A stretch of 64,000 nt of DNA from Streptomyces gobiensis. GTDB taxonomy: Bacteria; Actinomycetota; Actinomycetes; Streptomycetales; Streptomycetaceae. Location of the stretch: the NCBI RefSeq assembly GCF_021216675.1, contig NZ_CP086120.1, positions 1,904,501 to 1,968,500 on the forward strand. The letters are read 5' to 3'. The number at the start of each line of letters is the position of its first letter. Position 1 is the stretch's first letter. Below the pieces are notes generated by a model. It was not told the DNA's origin. It saw only the letters and a list, made by a program, of their open reading frames with translations, and did no database searches. Positions 58,731 to 64,000 of this stretch are shown piece by piece. The position numbers were made by a program, and so were the translations under genes.

Positions 58731-58768
58731 ATCAGAGCCGGGCAAAACCCTGTACCGCCCCCTAGGGG

Positions 58769-58774
58769 TTGACA
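58769..58774 (+). promoter_or_regulatory. -35 TTGACA for the DUF485-symporter operon
   Basis: A perfect TTGACA. The nearest A/T-rich -10 candidates (AGTAAT or TAATAA near 58794-58801) are 19-21 bases on, a long spacer. A palindrome, ACTTCG/CGAAGT (58774-58796), lies across the spacer and could be an operator. Confidence 0.4.
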
Positions 58775-58842
58775 CTTCGTAACCCTTACCCGAAGTAATA
58801 AATCGCAGTTCAGCGGCGATCCTGTGAAGATCCTTCCACCGC

Positions 58843-58859
58843 TTACTACTTGTGAGTAA
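58843..58859. promoter_or_regulatory. TTACT-N7-AGTAA palindrome
   Basis: TTACTACTTGTGAGTAA has perfect 5-base arms 54 bases before the DUF485 start. Sites of this form are used by TetR- and GntR-type repressors of lipid and acetate genes, so control of acetate uptake is plausible. Confidence 0.45.
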
Positions 58860-58913
58860 CGTGCGCTCTTCCCCCGCGAGTTCCAGGCCATACCCCACCA
58901 GAAGAGCCGCCTC

Positions 58914-59396
58914 ATGTCATTTGACGCAGGACGCCCCCATCAGTACACCCACCGGCACGCCCGGCAGCACAGCCACCAGCACATCCCGCCACCCCCGCCC
59001 CACCCACCCCGAACGCATTTCGGCAACACAGCTTTCGACGACGCAGCCTTCGACGACCCCGCTGTCCACAACACCGCTGTCCACAACACGGTGTCCAGCA
59101 ACACCGCGTTCGACAACACAGCCGAACTGCGCCGACTGCGCTCCGCCTACCGGCTGCTGCGCCGCAGCATGACGCTGGCCGCGCTCGGCTACTTCGTCCT
59201 CTTTCTCCTGCTGTCCGCGTTCGCTCCGGGCCTCATGGACACCAGCCTCTTCGCCGGACTCAATATCGGCCTGCTCATGGGGCTGCTCCAGCTACCCGTC
59301 GCCTTTGCCGCGGCCATCGCCTATGAACGCCTCGCCCGGCGCAATGTCGACCCACTCGCCCGCCGGGTCCAGCACGCCCAGGGAGGCGGCCAGTGA
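58914..59396 (+). CDS. DUF485 membrane protein, symporter partner
   Basis: 160 residues. A long hydrophilic, His/Pro-rich start (HRHARQHSHQHIPPPPP), a repeated AFDDAAFDDPAVHNTAVHNT segment and then the DUF485 pattern: a basic helix (AELRRLRSAYRLLRRSMTL) and two membrane helices (90-108, GYFVLFLLLSAFAPGL and 117-138). DUF485 genes (yjcH) precede acetate permease genes in many bacteria. The stop overlaps the symporter start by GTGA. The N-terminal 65 residues are longer than usual for the family. Confidence 0.82.
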   Translation: MSFDAGRPHQYTHRHARQHSHQHIPPPPPHPPRTHFGNTAFDDAAFDDPAVHNTAVHNTVSSNTAFDNTAELRRLRSAYRLLRRSMTLAALGYFVLFLLLSAFAPGLMDTSLFAGLNIGLLMGLLQLPVAFAAAIAYERLARRNVDPLARRVQHAQGGGQ

Positions 59397-61003
59397 ACAA
59401 CTTCGACGCCTCCGCACAGACCCTGTCCCTGGCCATCTTCTGCGCCGTCGTCAGCATCACCCTGCTGCTGTGCATCATGACCAGCGCCGAAGCCGATGAC
59501 CTCGGCGAGTTCTACACCGGCTACCGCAGCCTGTCCCCCACCCGCAATGGGCTCGCCATCGCCGGTGACTACATCTCCGCCGCCACCGTCCTCAACACCA
59601 TCGGCATCATCGCCCTCACCGGCTACGACGGCCTCATCCTCGCACTCAGCACCGCGCTGTCGCTGCTCCTGCTGATGTTCCTGCTCGCCGAACCTCTGCG
59701 TAACGCGGGCAAGTTCACCATGGGCGACGCTCTCACCCGACGCTCCCCCAGCCGTTCGGTACGCATCACCACCAGCGCCGTCACCCTGCTCGCCCTCGTA
59801 CCGATGATGGTGGTCCAACTCGCCGGAGCGGGCTACCTCATCACTCTGATACTGGGCTTCTCCGGCGAGGGCGTACGCACCGGATGCATCATCGTGCTCG
59901 GCCTGCTGATGATCGCCTACGCCACCATCGGCGGCATGAAGGGCACTGCCCTCATCCAGATCATCAAGATCGTCGTACTGACCGGCGCCGCCACAGCCGT
60001 CGCCATCCTCGTCATGGACCGCTTCAGCTGGAGCCCCGGCGAGCTGCTCAGCCAGGCCCAGCAAGGCAGCGGCGCCGGACCGGCCTTCCTCAGCTCGGGC
60101 CTGCAGTTCGGCACCGACCTCACCGGCCGCCTCGACACCATCAGCGGCATGCTCACCGTGGTCATCGGTGCCGCCGTCCTCCCCCATGTCACCATGCGCA
60201 TGTACACCGCGCACAGCGCGCCCGCCATACGGCGCGCCATGTCCTGGGCGGTCGGCGTTGTCATCTATGTCGTCCTGCTCATCGCCGTCATCGGCGTCGG
60301 CGCCACCGCGCTCATCGGCGCCCGCGACATCGCCGCCGCGAGCCCCCAGGGCAGCAACGCCATCCTGCATATCGGCCAAGCCGTCGTCGAGGGCTCCGGA
60401 ACCCTCTCCACCCTGGTCTTCACCGCCATCGCCACCGCGGTCTTCCTCACCCTCCTGTCCTCCGTAGCCGGTATGACCCTGGCCTGCGCCTCCTCAATCG
60501 CGCACGACCTGGCCGCCCATGGAGTACACCGCGGCGGGCTCTCCGCCGCCCGTGAGATGACCACCGCCCGGCTGGCCGGGCTCGGCGTCGGACTGGCCGC
60601 TATCGGCCTCGCGATCCTCGTCCAGGACTGGACGCTCCAGGCGCTGATCACCCTGTCGTTCTGCATCGGCGCCTCCGCCATCACCCCCGCACTGGTCTAC
60701 AGCCTCTTCTGGCGCCGCTACACCCGCACCGGGCTCCTCGCCACTCTGATCGGCGGCAGCCTCTGTGTCCTGGTGCTCCTGACCTTCTCCAGCGTCGTCT
60801 CCGGCGGTCCGCACGCCCTGATCACCAGCCGGGACTTCAGCTGGTTCCCCCTGCACACCACCGGCCTGATCTCCATCCCGGCGGGCTTCCTGCTCGGCTG
60901 GCTGGGCACGGTATTCAGCGACCGCCGCACCCAACAGCGGGAGCAGCAGCGGTACGAGGCCGTAGAACCCCGGATTCTGGCCGGTACGGACGCCCCTGGC
61001 TAG
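59393..61003 (+). CDS. Cation/acetate symporter (SSS family, ActP-like)
   Basis: 536 residues with about thirteen hydrophobic helices. SSS family features include YRSLSPTRNGLAIAGDYISAATVL near residue 44 (contains the sodium-site region), GFSGEGVRTGCIIVLGLLM, and PHVTMRMYTAHSAPAIRRAM. Together with the DUF485 partner this indicates sodium- or proton-coupled uptake of acetate or another short carboxylate. The GTG at 59393 overlaps the DUF485 stop. The stop at 61001-61003 lies in an 11-bp tandem repeat. Confidence 0.88.
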   Translation: MNNFDASAQTLSLAIFCAVVSITLLLCIMTSAEADDLGEFYTGYRSLSPTRNGLAIAGDYISAATVLNTIGIIALTGYDGLILALSTALSLLLLMFLLAEPLRNAGKFTMGDALTRRSPSRSVRITTSAVTLLALVPMMVVQLAGAGYLITLILGFSGEGVRTGCIIVLGLLMIAYATIGGMKGTALIQIIKIVVLTGAATAVAILVMDRFSWSPGELLSQAQQGSGAGPAFLSSGLQFGTDLTGRLDTISGMLTVVIGAAVLPHVTMRMYTAHSAPAIRRAMSWAVGVVIYVVLLIAVIGVGATALIGARDIAAASPQGSNAILHIGQAVVEGSGTLSTLVFTAIATAVFLTLLSSVAGMTLACASSIAHDLAAHGVHRGGLSAAREMTTARLAGLGVGLAAIGLAILVQDWTLQALITLSFCIGASAITPALVYSLFWRRYTRTGLLATLIGGSLCVLVLLTFSSVVSGGPHALITSRDFSWFPLHTTGLISIPAGFLLGWLGTVFSDRRTQQREQQRYEAVEPRILAGTDAPG

Positions 61004-61044
61004 GAGCTGGCTGGGAGCTGGCTAAGAGCTGGCTGGGAGCCCTC
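61001..61044. repeat. 11-bp tandem repeat over the symporter stop
   Basis: TAGGAGCTGGC, TGGGAGCTGGC, TAAGAGCTGGC and TGGGAGCCCTC follow from 61001 to 61044. The first unit begins with the symporter stop codon TAG; the third begins with TAA. Confidence 0.8.
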
Positions 61045-61073
61045 CCGCGGAGGGAGCTACCCGGAAATGACGA

Positions 61074-61101
61074 CGGGTCCTGACCGAAAGGTCAGGACCC
61101 G
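61074..61101. terminator. Terminator with GAAA loop between symporter and tRNA-Gln
   Basis: A 12-base perfect stem (61074-61085 with 61090-61101) with a GAAA tetraloop. It stands between the symporter stop and the leftward tRNA-Gln, whose 3' end is 14 bases away, so it is probably bidirectional. Confidence 0.8.
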
Positions 61102-61114
61102 CACATAAGCTCTG

Positions 61115-61186
61115 CTCCGCTGCCAGGACTCGAACCCGGACTTACTGGACCAAAACCAGCAGTGCTGCCTATTACACCACAGCGGA
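61115..61186 (-). tRNA. tRNA-Gln (anticodon UUG)
   Basis: 72 bases on the minus strand. Acceptor arms TCCGCTG and CAGCGGA pair. The anticodon loop TTTTGGT holds TTG (plus-strand 61151-61153), reading CAA/CAG. The T-arm CCGGG-TTCGAGT-CCTGG is normal. The discriminator is G and no CCA is encoded. Promoter not evident. Confidence 0.93.
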
Positions 61187-61396
61187 TAGCAATAGGTACC
61201 AATTCGAACACCTCGCTGGGTTGCCGAACTGGCCCCCACCACTATGCCGTACGACCACCCCTCAACGCGACGGTAAAGATCGGCGCCGCCCGGCACACGG
61301 ACGTCGCCGCGGGGAAAGGCGCAGGTCGTGCGCAGGTCGTGCGCCCCCCGTACGCCCCCGGGAAAACGGCTGGCGGCCGGTCGTAGTCTGGTCGGT

Positions 61397-62698
61397 ATGA
61401 CCGAGACGGGGGAAGACGTCCGCGCCGGGGAACGGGCGCGGCGGCCGGGGCCGCTGTGGTGGGCGCGGCCGCGGAGTGCGGTGCTTGATATCTCACTCGC
61501 GGTGATATCCACGGTGGAGTGTGTCCTGCAGGGCATCGTCTTCGCGGGTGAGGCCGGGATTCCGGTGGGGCTGGGCGTGCTGCTCGGGGTGATCGCCGGG
61601 GCGACGCTGGTGTTGCGGCGGCGGTGGCCCATCGCTGTGGTGCTGATGTCCATCGCGGTCATCCCCGCCGATATGGGGCACCTCCTGGGCATTGTCGCGC
61701 TCTATACACTGGCCGCCTCCGAGGTGCCGCGCCGGATCATCGGGCTGCTGGCCGGAATGCAGGCACTGGGCGTCTTCATCATCGCCCTCGTCCAGATGCG
61801 GGAGAGCAGCGGACAGGAAGACCTCACCGGGCCGGGCTGGTTCCTGGCGCTGGTCGCCACGCTGCTGGCGCTGGTGGTGACCGTGCCGCCGGTGCTGCTC
61901 GGTCTGTACGCCGGCGCCCGGCGGCGGCTCGTATACGCGTTGCGGGAGCGGGCGGACGGCCTGGAGCGGGAGTTGTCGCTGCTGGCGGACCGGGCCGAGG
62001 AGCGGGCCGAGTGGGCGCGTAATGAGGAGCGGACCCGGATCGCGCGGGAGATGCACGATGTGGTCGCGCACCGGGTGAGCCTGATGGTGGTGCACGCGGC
62101 GGCGTTGCAGGCGGTGGCGCTGAAGGATCCGGAAAAGGCGGCGAAGAACGCGGCGCTGGTCGGGGATATGGGGCGGCAGGCGCTCACGGAGTTGCGGACG
62201 ATGCTGGGTGTGCTGCGGGCGCACGAGGTGCCGCAGGAGGAGAGGCCGTTGGCGAGGGTGGCTCAGTTCGCGGCGGCCGCGGTGGAGCGGGAGGCCGGTG
62301 ACGCCGGAGCACGGCTGGGGGAACTGGATCAGCTGATCGGTCAGTCACGGGCGGCCGGGATGGCGGTGGAGCTGTCCGTGGAGGGGGAGTCGCGTCCCTA
62401 TCCGGTGGCGGTGGAGCAGACCGCTTACCGGGTGGTGCAGGAGGCGCTGACCAATGTGCACAAGCACGCGGCCGGGGCGAAGACGCAGGTGCGGCTGGCG
62501 CATCGGCCATCGGAGGTCGCGGTGCTGATTGAGAACGCGGCTCCGGCGGCCGGGGTGGCGGACGCCGGGCTGCCCAGCGGTGGCAATGGTCTGGTGGGGA
62601 TGAAGGAGCGGGTCACCGCGCTGGGTGGGGGCTTTGTGTCCGGGCCGACGACGGCCGGGGGTTTCCGGGTGTCGGCGGTCATCCCTGACCGTAAGTGA
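61397..62698 (+). CDS. Orphan HisKA_3-type sensor histidine kinase
   Basis: 433 residues. Five or six membrane helices (about 28-172) form the sensor part, with no large extracellular domain. The dimerisation helix has the phosphorylated histidine H220 in REMHDVVAHRVSLMVVH, typical of the NarL-type kinases. The catalytic domain has EALTNVHKHA (N-box) and the ATP lid GNGLVGMKERVTALGG with GGGF. No response-regulator gene is next to it, unlike most kinases of this family. The ATG at 61397 has a weak ribosome site. It converges with the SUKH-3 gene, the 3' ends overlapping by 20 bases. Confidence 0.88.
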   Translation: MTETGEDVRAGERARRPGPLWWARPRSAVLDISLAVISTVECVLQGIVFAGEAGIPVGLGVLLGVIAGATLVLRRRWPIAVVLMSIAVIPADMGHLLGIVALYTLAASEVPRRIIGLLAGMQALGVFIIALVQMRESSGQEDLTGPGWFLALVATLLALVVTVPPVLLGLYAGARRRLVYALRERADGLERELSLLADRAEERAEWARNEERTRIAREMHDVVAHRVSLMVVHAAALQAVALKDPEKAAKNAALVGDMGRQALTELRTMLGVLRAHEVPQEERPLARVAQFAAAAVEREAGDAGARLGELDQLIGQSRAAGMAVELSVEGESRPYPVAVEQTAYRVVQEALTNVHKHAAGAKTQVRLAHRPSEVAVLIENAAPAAGVADAGLPSGGNGLVGMKERVTALGGGFVSGPTTAGGFRVSAVIPDRK

Positions 62699-63233
62699 GC
62701 CGCACTGGCTTGGCGCCGGTGACGAGGGTGGTCAGGGCGGCGTCGATATGCGGGCCGAGATACCAGTCACCGCTGTGGTCCAGGCTGTAGACGCGGCCTT
62801 CCATGTCGATGGCGAGCAGCGCTGAGCCGTCGTCTTCCTCGCTCACTTCTCCGCCCGGTTCCCCGCGCAACTCCCCGTGCAACTCCCCGCGCAACTCCTC
62901 GCCCAGTGGGGCGATCTCCGTATCCAGCGCGCGGCCGAGGTCGGAGAGGGTACGGGCCCAGTGGAGGCCGCGTTCGGGGTCGATACGCAGTGGGGTGGGG
63001 GCGATATGGCGTCCTGGCCCGGTGCCGGCGATGCGCAGCCCGCCGAATTCGGCCCAGGCTTCGACGGCGGCCGGAAAGACCATGTGCCGGTGGCCGGCGG
63101 GTGAGAGGTGGGCGCGCAGGGTGTCGGCCCAGACCTCGGCCTGGCGTATGTCCCAGCGGCCGGGCTGCCAGCCGGCGGCGCGCAGGGCGGCATCGACGGC
63201 GGCCGGGAACCGGCTGTTCATGGCGGGGGTCAT
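62679..63233 (-). CDS. SUKH-3 domain protein (probable immunity protein)
   Basis: 184 residues. SUKH-3 proteins protect against polymorphic toxins, including nucleic-acid deaminases. The pattern is a helix (FPAAVDAALRAAGWQPGR), VWADTLRAHLSPAG, then FPAAVEAWAEFGGLRIAG, and the C-terminal GRVYSLDHSGDWYLGPHIDAALTTLV. A short acidic, repeated GEL insert (GEELRGELHGELRGEPGGE) is unusual. It starts with ATG at 63233, overlapping the stop of the upstream deaminase gene by four bases, so it is co-translated with it, as expected for a toxin-immunity pair. Confidence 0.85.
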   Translation of the reverse strand: MTPAMNSRFPAAVDAALRAAGWQPGRWDIRQAEVWADTLRAHLSPAGHRHMVFPAAVEAWAEFGGLRIAGTGPGRHIAPTPLRIDPERGLHWARTLSDLGRALDTEIAPLGEELRGELHGELRGEPGGEVSEEDDGSALLAIDMEGRVYSLDHSGDWYLGPHIDAALTTLVTGAKPVRLTYGQG

Positions 63234-63733
63234 CGGGTGCTGGCGGCGTCGACGGCGCGGACGCCGAAGTGGGCGAGAAGCGCGGTGCAGGAGCGGCAGG
63301 GCGGGGCGTAGGTGCCGTGCTGCGGATCGCCGTGTTCGCGGATGCGGCGGGTGGTGAGTTTGGCCTGCCTGAGGGCTCGGCGTGCGTCGCCGCCGGTGAA
63401 GGGCTTACGGCTGGAGCGCTTGGAGCGGGAGGCCTCGGCGGAGGTGAGGTAGCGGGAGAGGAGAACGGCTTCGGGACAGCGTCCGGTGTGCCGTTCGCGG
63501 CGGTCGGTGGTGAGGGTGTCGAGGAAGTCCTGGACGAGTGGGTGAAGGGTGGGTGGCCGTTCGGCTTTGCTGGCGGTGCAGGTGAGTGTGGTGCCGCGGA
63601 CGGAGAGCGCGGCGGCGACGGTGGGCATGATGCCGTCGCGGCGGTGGCGCAGGACGGGCGCCGTGCCGATGGCCGACTGGCCGTGGGTCCCCCAGCCGAT
63701 GCGGGGGTCTCCCGTATACGAAGCTGTGTGCAT
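63230..63733 (-). CDS. YwqJ-related deaminase domain protein
   Basis: 167 residues, mostly one zinc-dependent deaminase domain of the YwqJ family: GRCPEAVLLSRYLTSA holds the CxE-type motif, and TYAPPCRSCTALLAHFG the PCxxC motif; histidine for the third metal ligand is in REHGDPQHGT. Related domains sit at the C-termini of large polymorphic toxins; here the protein is small and has no secretion signal, so it may be a stand-alone or intracellular form. The ATG at 63733 has AAAGGCGG upstream. The stop overlaps the SUKH-3 start. Confidence 0.85.
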   Translation of the reverse strand: MHTASYTGDPRIGWGTHGQSAIGTAPVLRHRRDGIMPTVAAALSVRGTTLTCTASKAERPPTLHPLVQDFLDTLTTDRRERHTGRCPEAVLLSRYLTSAEASRSKRSSRKPFTGGDARRALRQAKLTTRRIREHGDPQHGTYAPPCRSCTALLAHFGVRAVDAASTR

Positions 63734-63932
63734 AGTGCCGCCTTTCTCCCCGTCCATCCCCCCTGTGCGAGATCGACTCTGCCAAACACCGGGGGTGTTG
63801 CGGAAGTCTGGACCTGTGCTGAACATGTCCCAACCTCGTGACAGGACCAGGTACGGTCCGGGGCTCGCGAGACCGCATGGCGAGACCACATAGGCTGTGC
63901 CTCGACAGCCAGACGCAGCAGGGGGCACCGCC

Positions 63933-64000
63933 ATGACGACAGGTCGGCTCGGGCAGCAGGCCGCGCCACCGAACACGGCCTACGCCGGGCAGGTCGTGCA
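63933..64000 (+). CDS. 5' end of a rightward gene
   Basis: The ATG at 63933 has GGGGG nine bases upstream and reads MTTGRLGQQAAPPNTAYAGQ before the window ends. Only 22 codons are visible, so the product cannot be identified. It is divergent from the deaminase gene and could belong to the same toxin-immunity cluster. Confidence 0.55.
   Translation, partial: MTTGRLGQQAAPPNTAYAGQVV

Larger units (their letters stand above)
58532..58913. other. 382-base divergent promoter region
   Basis: No gene is supported. It contains three palindromes: TCGTCCTG/CAGGACGA (58712-58730), ACTTCG/CGAAGT (58774-58796) and TTACT/AGTAA (58843-58859). A TTGACA hexamer at 58769-58774 points toward the acetate-symporter operon. 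Confidence 0.5.

Noticed and set aside
62679..63733. A classical type II toxin-antitoxin pair
   Set aside because: Domain content (YwqJ deaminase, SUKH-3) fits polymorphic toxin immunity rather than a type II TA system.

Overview
The window is high-GC actinobacterial chromosome, almost certainly Streptomyces. Evidence: strong G/C third-position bias; a leucine tRNA with a UAA anticodon (bldA); a two-domain geosmin synthase; two secreted Rpf-like muralytic proteins, one behind a c-di-AMP (ydaO) riboswitch; Rex-type operators in front of ndh; and the block enolase - FtsB/DivIC - DUF501 - Ppx. About 50 protein genes, two tRNAs and one riboswitch can be supported. Most genes are tightly packed, and many pairs overlap by four bases (ATGA or GTGA).

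Layout. 1-11.8 kb: urocanate hydratase (cut by the left edge) with a promoter-operator, a family 5 uracil-DNA glycosylase, a DAP-decarboxylase-like PLP enzyme, a thiolase, a Bax inhibitor-1 type membrane protein, an RpiR-type regulator, cystathionine beta-synthase and a membrane-anchored SGNH hydrolase. 11.9-15.4 kb: an intergenic inverted-repeat element and an FtsX/LolD-type ABC transporter. 15.8-22.7 kb: bldA, cyclopropane fatty acid synthase, Rex-type sites with type II NADH dehydrogenase, then ppx, DUF501, ftsB and eno. 23-26.4 kb: riboswitch-rpfA, a second Rpf/LysM protein and a cytochrome P450.

26.5-39.9 kb looks like a more variable metabolic stretch: PHP phosphoesterase, GH15 glycosidase, pyruvate-oxidase-like ThDP enzyme, enolase-superfamily enzyme, a large FAD/Fe-S dehydrogenase, lysoplasmalogenase, geosmin synthase and a PP2C phosphatase. 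39.9-46.6 kb: MazG, a SurA-like lipoprotein and a probable surface-glycan group (two acyltransferases, a polysialyltransferase-family protein, a GT2 glycosyltransferase). 46.7-58.5 kb: Ser/Thr kinase, Pro/Gln-repeat membrane protein, a methyltransferase-like protein with an altered catalytic motif, a lipoprotein, mfd, and a second, closely related ABC transporter. 58.9-64 kb: DUF485-acetate symporter pair, tRNA-Gln, an orphan histidine kinase, and an overlapping deaminase (YwqJ-like)/SUKH-3 pair resembling a toxin-immunity module.

The most unusual signal is not a gene. At least six genes (rpfA, GH15, lysoplasmalogenase, geosmin synthase, acyltransferase, acetate symporter) have stop codons lying inside short direct or tandem duplications of 11-16 bp. 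Further short tandem arrays occur in intergenic and coding DNA. No in-frame TTA codon was found by eye in any gene of the window, despite bldA being here.
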